A program made the translations under genes and the position numbers. This document shows positions 18,300 through 29,734 of a stretch of 64,000 nucleotides of DNA, one piece after another; position 1 is the stretch's first letter, and the number at the start of each line of letters is the position of its first letter. The stretch is from Bettongia penicillata ogilbyi (taxonomy: Eukaryota; Chordata; Mammalia; Diprotodontia; Potoroidae): positions 3,488,273 to 3,552,272 of the forward strand of contig JAJHZJ010000419.1 of NCBI GenBank assembly GCA_023548195.1. The letters are read 5' to 3'. The notes beneath the pieces were generated by a model that saw nothing but the letters and a program-made list of their open reading frames with translations, did not search any database and was not told where the DNA came from.

Positions 18300-20896
18300 C
18301 TAATAGTTATGAGGTAGTACCTCAGAACTGTTTCAATTTTCATTTCTACAATCAATGGCGATTAGAGCACATTCTTATATGGCTATAGATAGCTTTGATT
18401 ACTTCACCTGAAAACTGTTCATATCTTTCTGTCACTTATCATTTGGGGAATGTCTTCTATTTTCATAAATTTGACTCAGTTCTCTATATATTTGAGAAAT
18501 AAGGCCTTTATCAGAGAAACTTGGTTCAAAATTTTTCACAGCTATTTTGCTAAATGTATTTTCCTCCATACTATTTCTCCCTCCCCTGTTTAAAACTATT
18601 CTCTTTTTCCTTTCACCTCCTTCCTCCTCAAATGTGTTTTGCTTCTACCTCCTCCCCCAATCTGCCCTTCCTTCTATCATTTTTCTACAGAATAAGATAG
18701 ATTTCAATATCAATTGAGTGTGTACTATTTCTCCTTTGAGCCAATTCTGTAAGATTAAGATGCACTCATCCCCCCATCCCAGATCCCCCATTTTCCCCTC
18801 CATTGTAAAAGATTTTTATTCCCTCTTTTATGTAAGGTAATTTACCCCATTTTAACCCCCCATTTCCCTTTCAGTACATTCCAGTTTTTAATACTTTAAT
18901 TTTATTTTTTTAAAAATATCATCCATTCCTATTCAACTCACTCTGTGACTTGTTTATATATACTCCTAACTGTCCTAATAATAAGGAATTCTTTATGAGT
19001 TACAAGTATCATTTTCCCATGTAGAAATTTAAATAGTTTAACCATATTAAGTCCCTTATGATTTCCCTTTTCTATTTACTTTTTTGCGCTTCTCGTGAGC
19101 CTTGTTTTTGAAAGTCAAATTTTCTATTCAACTCTGGTCTTTTCACCAAGAATGCTTTCAAGTCCTCTATTTCATTGAATAGCCATTTTTTCCACTGAAG
19201 GATTATGCTCAGTTTTGCTGGGTAGGTGATTCTCGGTTACAATCCTAGCTCCTTTACCCTCCAGAATATCATATGCCAAATCCTTTGATCCTCTAATGTA
19301 GAAGCTTTCCAATCATGTGTTATCCTGACTGTGGCTCCACAATACTTTAATTGTTTCTAACTGCTTGCAATATTCTCTCCTTGACCTGAGAGTAATGGAA
19401 TTTGGCTATAATAATATTCCTGGCAGTTTTTATTTTGGAATCTCTTTTAGGGGGTGATCAGTGGGGTCTTTCAATTTCTATTTTATCCTTGGGTTCTAGA
19501 ATATCAGAACAGTTTTCTTTAATGATTTCTTGAAAGATGATGTCAGGGTTCTTTTTTATATATAATGTCTTTCAGGGAGCCCAATAATTTTTAAATTCTC
19601 TCTCCTGGATTTATATCCCAAGTCAGTTGTTTTCCTAATGAGATGTTTTATATTGTCTTCTATTTTTTTCATGCTTTTACTTTTGTTTTATTGGTTCATG
19701 ATGTCTCATAGAGTTATCAGCTTCGATTTCTAATTTTTAAGGAATTGTTTTCTTCAGTGAATTTTTGTGCCTCTTTTTCCATTTGGTCAATTCTTCTTTT
19801 CAAGGAATTCTTTTCCTCATTGACTTTTTGTACCTCTTTTACCTTTTGACTTATTCTATTTTTTAAGGTGTTACTTTCTTCAGTATTTTGTGTGTTTATG
19901 TGTGTATGTCTCTTTTGCTAAGCTACTGACTCATTTTTCATGATTTTCTTGTATCACTCTCACTTCTCATCCCAATTTTTCCTCTACATCTTTTACTTGA
20001 TTTTCAAAATCCTTTTTGAGCTCTTTCATGGCATGAGGCCAATTGATACTTTTCTTGGAGGCTTTAGATTTTGCAGCTTGACATTGTTATCTTCTTCTGA
20101 GTGTATGTTTTGATCTTCCTTGTCACCATAGTAACTTTTTCCAGTCACAGTTTTTTTCTCTTTGCTCATTTTTCCAGTCAATTTCTTGACTTTCAACTCT
20201 TTGTTAAAATGGTGCTCTGCTTCCTGGGTGGAGCGCACACTGTCCCAGGCTTCAGGAATTTTGTTTTCAAAGCTGTTTTCAAAGATACTTCTAGGGACCT
20301 GTAAGTTTTCAGTTCTTCCATAGTGGTATGATCTAAGGAGAGGTGTTTACTACTCTCCTGGCCTTTGTTCTGGTCTGTGAACAAGCACTCTTTTCTGTCT
20401 TGTAACTGTGATGAGGGTTCTTGCTCCACTGTAACTACAAGCTCTTCTATGCTAGTGTTCCTTCTCACCACCCAGGACTATGACCCAGATCTGAGTATGA
20501 GAAAAACAACAGAGACCTGCCCCCAATGCCAGCAAAGAGATCCCTGTAATCTATTTTTGATCATTTGTTCAAACCCCTTACTCTCTGTGGGCTGAGAGCT
20601 GTGGAAGGAGTTGTTGCCACTTCTGCTGCTGCTGCTGATTCAGTGGCTTGCAAGCCCTGCTCCTGGTTTGCTGGGGTGTGACCTGCACTGAATTCTGCTC
20701 CCTCTCACCCAGGTGTGACAAATCTTACCTGCTGACCTTCTAAGTTGTCTTTGGCTAAAAAGTTATTTCACCCTATCTTTTTGTGTGTTCTGCCACTCCA
20801 TGCATTGTTTTATGAAATTATTTAAAGGTGTTCAGAGAGGTTTAGGGGAAAGCTGGGCAAGTCATTTCCTTTTCTCCACCATCTTGGCTTCACCTC

Positions 20897-21094
20897 AATT
20901 AGATTGTTTTTTCAATAACAAAAGTACTATGCAGAGAAAAAGAAAACATTAAGTTCAATCACCAAAGCAAGCGAGTATATCCTCAACATCTATTTGAGAG
21001 ACCAGACAAATCCATGCTTCCCTAATTTCAGTGACTGTGAAAATGAAAAGTTCCCAAATGGGTTCACTTACGTCTACAGAAGAACTTTTTAAAC
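20897..21094. other. Unassigned flank
   Basis: No feature recognised. Confidence 0.4.
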
Positions 21095-21365
21095 TTTTCC
21101 CACTCAAGACCCCTTTTCACATTTTGGCAGCATGCATAGGTGCTATGTGAGCATGATGGCTTGCAAAGTGTGCAAGTTGTGTGTTCAGAAATAAGGCTGC
21201 AGCAATGTTACATAATACAACATGGGCAAGTTCTGCCAGAATCATCTTGGATTCATTACGAATTTGATTTTCATTTAATTTGTGGTCATTGCACTTTCAG
21301 AAACCTTTGACTCTTGCCAGATTTGAGGGGTCACAACCCACAGTTTTATAGACACACTGGTCTAT
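21095..21365. mobile_element. Possible hAT-type MITE
   Basis: Left end 'aaacttttcccactcaagacccct' and right end 'gaggggtcacaacccacagtttta' are roughly inverted copies of one another, in the style of hAT termini ('...actgtgggttgtgacccct'). The middle is unremarkable. Termini are degraded and no target duplication was confirmed. Confidence 0.4.
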
Positions 21366-22234
21366 ACAATTCAAGAACCCAGGAGCAAAACAGTATGCTA
21401 CCTTTGAAGCCCAGGATAAAAGACAAAGTTGACAAACACTTGAAAATTTCAATATGGTCTTGATTAGCTAACTTTATGAAGCATGATACCCATCTTGCCA
21501 AATAATAGCCAGGAGCCATTTTTGTTCTGGGATCAAAGTTGCTAAGGCAGGTTAAAGATATGAATGTATATTGAATTGAAGCAAGAAATGCTAAAAAACA
21601 GATTAGTTCCCCTGTCAATCAAGTTCAATATCCAGGCTTTCTCTAAATACTAGTATGTTTTAGAAGAAGGTAAAAAATGTCCTATCATGCAGACACTTCA
21701 TATATTATTTCTATAAAAAGATGATATTTTTATGTCTTAAGCCCTAAGACTCAAGGACCAGTATCTTTCTAGGTCACAATTATTTGGTATTTCTGAATTA
21801 TATAAGGAAGAGTAACCTCCCTAAAGCAATATCACATTTTGATTATATAAAGGTGTACATTCATTTGTCACCTGAGAAGATTCACATTTTTCCTTGTTTA
21901 ATTTTTCTTTAGTGAGTTATTGATCTAGTCCAGGATCATAACATGAGCATTAAAATTTAGAAGATTCTGACATTTACATTCTTTCATTATGTAGAGACAA
22001 TTAAGCTTAATCTCTAGTTAGGAAGAATAGTTAAAATAGAAAACTACCAAATAACTTTAAACTTCCTTTTCCTTTCTCCCATCCCAAAGAACTATAAAGG
22101 CAGGAGAAGCTTTTACTTCCTTTCCCCCTCAGTGGCAGTTTCTTCAGCAGTGGCCATTAAGTGGCCAGGGATCTCTGTTACCTCCAAGGTCTTCCCCCAC
22201 CCTTACTACCGCTCAGCTGAATTTGTTTTTAAAA
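21366..22234. other. Unassigned sequence
   Basis: A 90-codon minus-strand ORF (21346-21618) has no recognisable domain and no supporting signals, so I do not call it. The rest is unclassified. Confidence 0.4.
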
Positions 22235-22362
22235 GTATTGATTGAAGACAACATGGCATAGTTTATAGAAAACTGGCCTAGAAACCAACAAGACCTAGGT
22301 TCAGGTTCTAACTCTGACTCTTATGGGCTTAGTGACCCATCAGCTTCCTCCTGAAGAAATCA
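22235..22362 (+). mobile_element. MIR-core SINE fragment, cut by L1
   Basis: Plus-strand SINE head: 'acaacatggcatag', 'aacaagacctaggttcaggttctaactctgac'. It is broken off where L1 sequence begins. Confidence 0.6.
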
Positions 22363-22365
22363 CTT

Positions 22366-22960
22366 CCTCTTGAAGAAATTAAAGCTATCTATAGTCATAT
22401 GAAAAAATGCTCTAAATCACTATAGATTAGAGAGATGCAAATCAAAACAACTCTGAGATATCACATCACACCTATCAGATAGGCTAACATTACAAAACAT
22501 GAAGATGATAAATGTTGGAGAAGATGTGGGCAAGTTGGAACACTAATTCATTGTTGGTGGAGCTGTGCATCCAAGCATTCTGGAGAGCAATTTGGAACTA
22601 TGCCCAAAGGACTACAAAAATGTGCATACCCTCTGACCAAGAAATACGCTTCTAGGACTGTATCCCCAAGAGATCACAACAATGGTAAAGGTTCCCACAT
22701 GTGCAAAAATATTTATAGCAACTCTCTTTGTGGTGGCAAAAAACTGGAAATCAAGGGGATGCCCATGAATTGGGGAATGGCTGAATAAATTGTGGTATAT
22801 GAATGTAATGGAATACTGTTGTGTTATAAGAAATGATGACTAGGAAGACTTCAGAGAGACCTGGAAAGACTTACATGAACTGATGCTGAGTGAAATGAGT
22901 AGAACCAGGAGAACTTTGTACACAGCAGCAACTACAGTGAGAAAGCACATCTAGATAGTG
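22366..22960 (+). mobile_element. L1 LINE 3'-end fragment
   Basis: The plus strand carries the end of L1 ORF2: 'gaagaaattaaagctatctatag', 'gcaaatcaaaacaactctgag', 'ttgttggtggagctgtg', 'ctataa'-type 'tttatagcaactct', 'gatgcccatgaattggggaatgg', 'gactaggaagacttcagagag'. It is well preserved but disrupted. No poly(A) tail is seen at the right end, so the 3' UTR is truncated or rearranged. Confidence 0.88.
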
Positions 22961-23049
22961 GTGTGTTGAAATAGACAAAAAATAAGTGGACTTTAATCTC
23001 AAGCCACATCAGTAGTATGAAATGGCAGCTAAATCTGTGGCTGCCTTAA

Positions 23050-24300
23050 GAAGGGCATGATGCTCCAGAGGAAAGCAGTGATAGGCCAACTGTAGTCTGC
23101 TGCCTTGGTCAGCTCACATTTGGATTGTTATTTTCAGTTCCACATGCCACACTAAGTGTAGCAAGGATGCTCTGCCTTCGCTCTTAAAGGGCCGACTAGG
23201 GTAAATCTCAGGGTTCTCTAGTACCCTGAGAGACTTAGAGATATAACTTTGGTCTGGCAATGGCTAAGGCCCTGACTGGCTTTCTTTTCTCCTTTGTTAG
23301 GAAGGAGACCTAGTGACTAGTGCTTCATTCCATTTAACCACTTAACATCAATTACCTTTTACAAAAGTGTATTTACTTCAAAGATAGAATAAACATACAA
23401 ACTTTCTCCCAAAATATTTGAGGTAAGCTTTCTCTTATACCAGATCAGTCTGGAAGGGGTGATACAAGAGGTTCAACTTAGCCCAGTTCCTGCATAGCAT
23501 TTGTCCCACCTAGTTGATGTCCAAAGCTTGCATGTAATGTCACCTTCTGCTTGATGAAGAACTTGAAGGTTATATGAATGTTGCACCTTGATCTTTGGGG
23601 CATCAATATTGGAATAAAGGACAACTTTCAACCTGGGCTCCAATTCCTTAATTTTTATTGCTTGTTCCCTCTCCCACCTTTCAGGACTTACCAAGTTGGA
23701 GACTTCACTTGCTTCACCAAACACCATGAGAGGAGTATTCACTGAGATCCCCCAGATTGCAAATGAGGCAGATGTGGTAGATGAATCTGTCAATGCTTCA
23801 GTGGCCAATCAAAGAGTCCATTCTACAATATGTTGATAGCTAATTGGAACCATAATGTCTTCACATGTTCCACAGTTTTGTTTCTTCAAAGAACTTCCTT
23901 ACATATTATAAAAATTCTCCCCAAAATAAGCCTTTGTAGTTTTTTATATAGAGAAGCACCATCCCAGGCATTCTCTGTATATGTCAGGACCCCATTACAT
24001 AAAGAAGGCTAAGGATAAGCTGGATAGCACTCAGCTGAGGGTACACAACTTTACAATCATTTTACATGAGAATCAATTGAAAAATCCTAAGTGTTTTATG
24101 TAGAAAAAACTCATGAGCAGATGAGGAGACATTATAGTTGTCTTCAAATATTTGAAGAAATATTGAAAAGGAATTAGAATAATTCTCTTTGGCCCCTAGT
24201 GGCAGATGTAGGACAATGAATTTATCAAAAAGGAAGATTGGGGCTTGATATAAGAGGGGGAAAAAACTCCCTAGGAATTTGTGTTGTCCCAAAATGGTAT
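23050..24300 (+). mobile_element. CR1/L3 LINE 3' end, split by an unclassified insertion
   Basis: Left part (about 23050-23155): 'gataggccaactgtagtctgctgccttggtcagctcaca' resembles the CR1/L3 3' region. The right part (about 23990-24300) resumes with 'aaagaaggctaaggataagctgg', 'gtcttcaaatatttgaagaa', 'cttggcttgatata'-like words and 'aaaaaactccctaggaattt'. The two halves are adjacent in CR1/L3, so roughly 830 bp in between is inserted DNA. Confidence 0.65.
23156..23989. other. Unclassified insertion within the CR1/L3 element
   Basis: About 830 bp interrupting the LINE. It contains a minus-strand frame of 111 codons (23473-23808) without a recognised domain, and 'gatagaataaacatac' near 23382-23397. 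It may be an LTR fragment, but I see no defining termini. Confidence 0.35.
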
Positions 24301-24699
24301 GGTTTGACTTAGAAATCTGATCCCATGGGAAAAGGAGATATCAATGCCATCTACTGGGAGCTGAGCAGAACTTCAGGTGAAATAACATGGAGGTTGGGAC
24401 TCCATGCCAAATGAAAGAACAGAACTGACACCATCTGCTGAAGAAGTGTAGGCTGAGTGATATTGTGCAAGACAGCTGAGGAATTGTGACAAGGAATTGT
24501 GATGGGGAGTGATGATCTCACCATCTGCTGGGACTTGCTGAGAACTGCAGGCAGATTGGTGAAGAAGGCACAGCTAGGCAGATGAATTGTGGAGTAGAAT
24601 ATCGATGAAGAACAATCCCAGAGAAATGTACTCTCCTGATACTACTGTGTCTCCGCAGTAGAAGCAGCCCCAGGTGGGACAGGCTATTCATAGCTTAGC
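24301..24699. repeat. Unassigned segment with three copies of a CCATCTGCTG word
   Basis: CCATCTACTG (24347) and CCATCTGCTG (24431, 24521) recur at intervals of 84 and 90 bp, each near a 'gctgag' or 'gctgagaact' word. This suggests an old minisatellite or an internally repeated LTR. No coding is seen. Confidence 0.45.
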
Positions 24700-24890
24700 A
24701 TTATAGAAAATTGAGATGAAAGCTATTTTCAAGATTATTTAGTGTAAAATCTTCATTTTACAATTGGGGAAGTTAAGGCTTAGGCAGGTTTTGTGATTTG
24801 TCCAAGACCAAACATGTAGTAAGTAAATAAGTCAGTATTTGAATCCCCATCCTTCGACTCCAAATTCAATATTCTTTCTACTCAAGTGAC
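24700..24890 (-). mobile_element. MIR/THER SINE
   Basis: Antisense MIR: 'cattttacaattggggaagttaaggctt', 'gatttgtccaagacc', 'gtatttgaatccccatccttcgactcc'. Confidence 0.7.
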
Positions 24891-25114
24891 TTGGGGTACA
24901 TAGTCCTTAGTGGTGTGTGGTCATGAGTGAACATTGCTCTTTCCTGTACACAGTATATAACAAGCCCTATTTGTCTTCTTTGACCTGTATATAACCTTGA
25001 ATATTCTTTTGAACCTAGTGAACCATGTGATTGTAAGTGGACTTGGTGACAACACATTGGGTTGTGTCAGATAGTAAAGTTTTGATACTGTCTTTACCTC
25101 AGTTGCTCCCTCCT
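24891..25114. other. Unassigned, possibly LTR-derived
   Basis: A TATAA-bearing stretch ('cagtatataac', 'ctgtatataacc') is reminiscent of an LTR promoter, but no ends or polyadenylation signal are convincing. Confidence 0.3.
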
Positions 25115-25315
25115 ATTGGAGGCTTATCCTGATCCTACCAATAGGAGTACTCTCCTCCAATAGATACTTTGTATCTATTTTGTACCTACTTTTCTGTGTT
25201 ACATGTTTTTTCTCCTGAAATAATGTAAGTTTATTGAGTTTAGCATTTTTATTTTTTGGTCTTTTTTCATTCTAGCATCTAACACATAGCAGGAGATTAT
25301 TAAATAAGTTGAAGA
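25115..25315 (+). mobile_element. L2 LINE 3' tail
   Basis: 'tgtacctacttttctgtgttacatg', 'taatgtaagtttattgag' and 'agcatctaacacatagcagg' ending 'attaaataag' follow the L2 terminal region. Confidence 0.6.
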
Positions 25316-25679
25316 TAACGAATCACCCAGATGCGATAATGAATCTGAAAAAGACAGAAATTTCCCCAAATCTACCTGGGTCTTTCATGTCATTTGAAAA
25401 CCTCTGATACAAGGCTTACATATGTGAAGCATTTCATAAAAGCTAATACTCCATAAATGTTAGCTATTCTTACTAAACAAAATATTTTTGTTAGGGACTA
25501 AGCAGAATCAGAATGTAACATTGATGTCTAGTATGGTACTTAAAACCAAATATTCTATTCCACCATGATATAGCTTCAATTTTAAGGACACTGAATAAGG
25601 GCAAAACAAGGTTACAACATTTGTATAATGCACGTAATTAGTGTTTGTACTTATTTACATGTGTTCTTTCAACTTTGAT
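25316..25679. other. Unassigned, with a possible MIR 3' remnant
   Basis: A short MIR-like word 'actccataaatgttagctattctta' occurs near 25448. Otherwise nothing is recognised. Confidence 0.35.
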
Positions 25680-26360
25680 CACAGTCTTGAGTTGGAAAGG
25701 ATCTCAGAGATAATTTACTCCAACCTGCATATAGACAAGAATTCCTCCTAAAGTACCTCGAATGAAATATTTGTAGTGCTGTGTCTGGCACAGTAGGGCT
25801 TGGTAAATGCTTGTTCAGCTTCTACCCATTGTCCTTGCTTCTGCCCTCTGGGACCTAGCAGAATCAACTTTCATTGGACAAATCCTTCAGATGCTTGAAG
25901 ACTCTTACCATGTTCCCTTCTCCAAGTATGCTGCTCTTTTAAGCTAAAAATCCTCATTTCCTTTTATGGCATGAACTTTAAAACCCTTCACTATGATGGG
26001 TGGCCTCCTGGAACTTCTCTGGCTTGTCAATTTCCTTCCCAAAATATGGTACTCAGGACCAAACACAATGCCCCAGAAGTGATCTGCCCTGAAGACAGTA
26101 CTGAGGAACTATCTTCTCTGTAGTCCAGGGGGCTGTGGGTCTCTGAAAGCTACCTAAGATGGCCATGCCATAGTTAATTCATTGGCTTTCAATCCCCTAA
26201 AAGCCCTGATCTCTTCCAGATGAAATGCTATCCAGCCATAGCAACTGTATTTAGTCCTTATAAAGTTGATTTTTTGAAACTTACCCTTACTAAAATTCAA
26301 CTTATTAAATGCAGCCCAGTGATCTATGTTATCACAATCCTTATGATCTACTGCATAAAA
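25680..26360 (-). mobile_element. CR1/L3 LINE 3' region
   Basis: Antisense CR1/L3: 'tgagttggaaaggatctcagagat', 'cattgtccttgcttctgccctctgggacctagcag' in part, 'cagatgcttgaagactct', 'ccaaaatatggtactcaggaccaaacacaatgcc' in part. An L2/MIR-type tail ('gtgtctggcacagtagggcttgg') seems to be embedded at about 25780-25825. Confidence 0.65.
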
Positions 26361-26464
26361 GATACTGAATTTAGCAAAAGAGAAGAGACAAAAGTATAAA
26401 ATTAAGATATATGGTTCCCCAGTCCTCCCAGTAGGAGAGATAAGACAGAAAGTGGTAAACTCTT

Positions 26465-26600
26465 AGCATGATACATTTATTAGACTGTCAACTTCTTGAA
26501 GGCAGTGATTATTTTTTTTTATCTTTGTATCACCAAAACCTAAAACAATACTTCATCCATCATAGATGATCAATATATATTTGTTGGATTAAATTGAACT
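26465..26600 (+). mobile_element. L2 LINE 3' tail
   Basis: 'attagactgtcaacttcttgaaggcagtgatt', then 'tatctttgtatcaccaaaacc' and 'gatcaatatatatttgttgg'. Confidence 0.7.
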
Positions 26601-26889
26601 GGGTGATGAGTGATTAATATAGTCTTAAGGGAGTTCAGAGGAGAAAGATAGTGTTTCTATCTTACTGAATTAAGAATATTAAAATTTTACCCCAAACAGA
26701 TTTTTGTTGCTGTTGCATCCTGGACAGAAGTGGTAGGATACTTAGTAGAATTCTATAAATATTACTGAAATCCAAAACAGCCATTTTTAGGCCATATGAC
26801 TATGTGACCAATGCCTAGACAAAGTAGGGATTTGAATTTACTAATTCGGTATTTTTCTGGGATCAGAAAGACCAATGGATATATTGTTT
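26601..26889. other. Unassigned sequence
   Basis: No gene or repeat recognised. Confidence 0.4.
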
Positions 26890-27530
26890 TTTTTTCCCTG
26901 GTTCTCCCCCTACCTGTCTGATTGCTCCCTCCCAGTTTCCCCTCCTACTACAATAACCTTCTGGTTGCAACTCTCCTTGCCTCCAGTCTTTCCCTACTTT
27001 GTCTTTTCAGCTATTGATCTTTATTAAGTTTAAGTCCAACTATCTCACATACACCTCCATTTAATAAAACTCCAGTGGTTCCTTGTTATATCCAGGATTG
27101 GATATAAAATCCTCTGGCTTTTAAAGCCTTTTATAACCTGACCCATTTCTGTCTTTCTAGTCTTTTTATACCTTATTCCCCTTCACGTATTTTATGATCC
27201 AGTGACACTGGCCTCCTAGCTGTTCCTTGCTGAGGACACGATATCTCCCAACCACAAGTATTTTCCCTAGTTATCCCTCATGCCTGTAATTTTCTCCTTT
27301 CCGTCTACCTCATAGCTTCCCAGGCTGCCTTAAAATCTCAGCTAAATTCCCACTTCTGTAAGAAGCCTTCTATAAGAAACATTATCTCCAGTTTGTCCTG
27401 TTTATATCTTTGCATCTAATTTTATGTATATTATCTGGACTTCTTTAACACAGGGTCTATTTTTATGTTTCTTTGTAACTCCGGGGCTTAGCACAATGCC
27501 TGGTACATGGCAAATGTTTAATCAGTGCTT
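26890..27530 (+). mobile_element. L2 LINE 3' region
   Basis: Long plus-strand L2 relic: 'aaaactccagtggttccttgttatatccagg' in part, 'ttttataacctgaccca', 'cttctgtaagaagccttctataag', and the end 'cttagcacaatgcctggtacatgg'. Confidence 0.75.
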
Positions 27531-28384
27531 ATTCATGGCAAGAAAACCAACTTTGAATGCAAATATCCAGCAAAGCAAATACTTTCCTTATATAATGCTG
27601 TCTTTCTATGACTGGAAAGGTAAAATATTCCAAGTCTAACTAAACCAAGCTCAACTTGGGATTTAGCTATATGCGCAGTCTAGTACAGGGCACAGAGATG
27701 TGTGTTTCATTATAGAGTTTCATTATAGAGTAGGGAGGTGGTAAAACAAAACAAACAAAGAAGCAAGCTCAGGGTGAACTGCACAACTAAAGAAAAAAGG
27801 GCCTTATATAAGCTGTTTCCTTAGATGAAATCAACATTAACTGAGGAAGTAGTCCTGGCTCTCTGAGTATGTTTCCCCATCTGAGTAAATGAAAAAGGTA
27901 GTCAACCTGAATGGTATCTTTGGTCCCTTCCAGCACTAAACATGACGCAATGGGCTCATTCTGACTATAGCTGTTATCACTGACAGAACTGATGTCCTCC
28001 TAATACTAATATTAACATATACTAATATGTATTCTAGTGGCTTAAAAGTGTGAATGACTTAGTCCAAAGTATTTTATATAGAAGGATCAGCAAATGTCTG
28101 GGGAGAAGTTGTCACGGTATGTTTATGTATACTATGTCTAATTACACATACTATATTATGTGTACATATTACTTTTATGTACTGTGATGTAAGATGTCTC
28201 TGAGAGGTCAATTATCAACAAAGGTATTGATTTTGAACTCAAGGCCTATCAGGGAATAACAACGGCATCTTGAGGAAAAAAGGTAATTGTTTATCACTGA
28301 GAAAAGATAATTGCTTAATGATCTCGAACATTTGGTCTCCTTTTGAGACAGAAATTTCTATATTAGAGAACTAATATTAGGGAA
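27531..28384. other. Unassigned sequence with MIR remnant
   Basis: A decayed plus-strand MIR is visible at about 27800-27965 ('ctgagtatgtttccccatctgag', 'tctttggtcccttccagcac'). The rest is AT-rich without a gene. Confidence 0.4.
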
Positions 28385-28505
28385 ATGTAGGCTGGTCTGG
28401 ACTCAGGAGGACAAGATCACTGAAATTCTGTGAACCTCAGTTTTCTCATAGGTATATGGATTCCATTGGTTCCAAATTGTCTCCAAGCTCTGAAAGACCA
28501 CATTG
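28385..28505 (+). mobile_element. MIR SINE fragment
   Basis: 'ggtctggactcaggagg', 'gtgaacctcagttttctcat', and the 3' segment 'ttgtctccaagctctgaaag'. Confidence 0.6.
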
Positions 28506-28569
28506 TAATGATTACTTTTATTATTTTAGAGGCATACATTTATAGTATGCTTATGAGTGTGTTGGGTAG

Positions 28570-29075
28570 GAAAAGGAATAAGCATTTATATTGCACCTAA
28601 TGTGTACCAAGCAGTATTCTAAGAGCTTTTTACAAATTATATCTCATTTAATACTTAAAAAACCCTGGGAGATAGATGTGTTTGAGATAGATAGATTGAT
28701 GGATAGATAGATAGACAGATAGGTAGATAGACAGATTTATATATTTCTCTCTATACACACATCTCTCTATGCATACATATACATATGTGTGCAAGTATAT
28801 AAATAGCAGCCCTGAGTGAAACAAGGTTGGCAAATGAAGGCCAGCTTACTGAAGTTGGAGCTGGATACACCTTTTTCTGGAGTGGACAGTGTGAAGGGGA
28901 GCACCATGAATATATATGTGTATACATAGAGATAGATAAGTTATCCCCATTTTACAGTTGAAGAAACTGAGGCAAACAAATTAAATGACTTGCCCAGGGT
29001 CCCACAGTAAGTGTATGAGTTTGTATTTGAACTCATGTCTTTTGGACCCCAGGCCTTAGAAGAATTAGGTAGTGA
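28570..29075 (-). mobile_element. MIR-core SINE interrupted by a GATA-bearing insert
   Basis: The left part (28570-28676) has 'gcatttatattgcacctaatgtg' and 'tttaatacttaaaaaaccctgggag'. The right part (28938-29075) resumes with 'ttatccccattttacagttgaagaaactgaggc' in part and 'gacttgcccagggtccca'. The 260 bp between them holds a (GATA)n tract (about 28682-28738), an AT/CA tract and non-SINE sequence. Confidence 0.7.
28682..28738. repeat. (GATA)n imperfect microsatellite
   Basis: Imperfect GATA/GACA units. The minus-strand ORF rich in Ile-Tyr-Leu-Ser across it is an artefact of the repeat. Confidence 0.85.
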
Positions 29076-29094
29076 TAGTGGGGAGAGAACACAG

Positions 29095-29285
29095 CTTGTC
29101 AGAGGCTCATAGGATTTATAGCAGGAAAAGACCCTAGAGATATCCAGTTTAATCTTCACATTTCACAAATGAAGAAACTGAGGCCTAGAGAAGCTGTGAC
29201 TCATCCATAGTCACATGAGTAGTAAGAAGCAGAGTCAGAATTTAAACCTAGGTCTTGTGACTCAAAATCCAAACTCTTTTTTAAA
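29095..29285 (-). mobile_element. MIR/THER SINE
   Basis: Antisense MIR: 'ggaaaagaccctagagatatcc', 'acaaatgaagaaactgaggcc', 'gactcatccatagtcaca', 'gaatttaaacctaggtcttgtgactc'. Confidence 0.75.
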
Positions 29286-29734
29286 AATACTTTTCAGAAA
29301 TTGGAAGGGTGGGTTGAGGTTCCCTATCTCTGAAAAGTTAAAATATTTAAAAATTTTAATGAAGAGTCTTGGGATCTGACTACTGATAAAGCAAAAGAGC
29401 CCAGAACGGTCTCTGGGTAGTTAAAAAGTTCTGATTGTTTTCCTTTGTGAATTTATTGCCTCAACAAACACCATGTGTCATAATAGCATTTTTTTTAGTG
29501 AAGCTTCCTTTTGTGTTCACCTGAAGTAATGACCAAAGCTCAGAATTTAATCCAACACTGTAGATTTTAAAAGTTGGCCTAACCTTTCCTTTGGTGTGGA
29601 ATAAAATATTTGCTGCTGCTGCTCCTGCTTTTTCTTCTTCTTTTGCATTTTCTGCTTCTCCCCTTCCCCCTTCTCTTCCTCAAGGGAAGACTGAATTAAG
29701 AGTTATAATTTACTGAAAATTCATTTGAGGGGCT
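29286..29734. other. Unassigned sequence
   Basis: A (GCT)n/(TTC)n pyrimidine-rich patch lies at about 29610-29682. Otherwise nothing is recognised. Confidence 0.4.

Larger units (their letters stand above)
17211..20896 (-). mobile_element. Half-L1 (HAL1-like) element: L1 5' UTR, ORF1 and 3' end, most of ORF2 absent
   Basis: On the minus strand it starts GAGGTGAAGCCAAGATGGTG at 20896, as marsupial L1 5' UTRs do. The 5' UTR (to about 20240) and decayed ORF1 coding for the coiled coil (20200-19700) and RNA-binding domain (about 19640-19150) follow. About 600 bp of non-ORF2 spacer come next (19150-18560), then the last part of L1 ORF2 and the 3' UTR (18560-17223), ending in poly(A) (T's at 17211-17222). 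Endonuclease and most reverse transcriptase coding are missing. A SINE is nested inside at 17987-18290. Confidence 0.75.

Noticed and set aside
21346..21618. 90-codon minus-strand ORF with hydrophobic segments
   Set aside because: Hydrophobicity follows from AT-rich codons. No signal-peptide context, family or splice sites.
23473..23808. 111-codon minus-strand ORF as a possible domesticated gene
   Set aside because: No motif or family could be recognised, and it sits within an insertion in a LINE. Kept only as a finding about the insertion.
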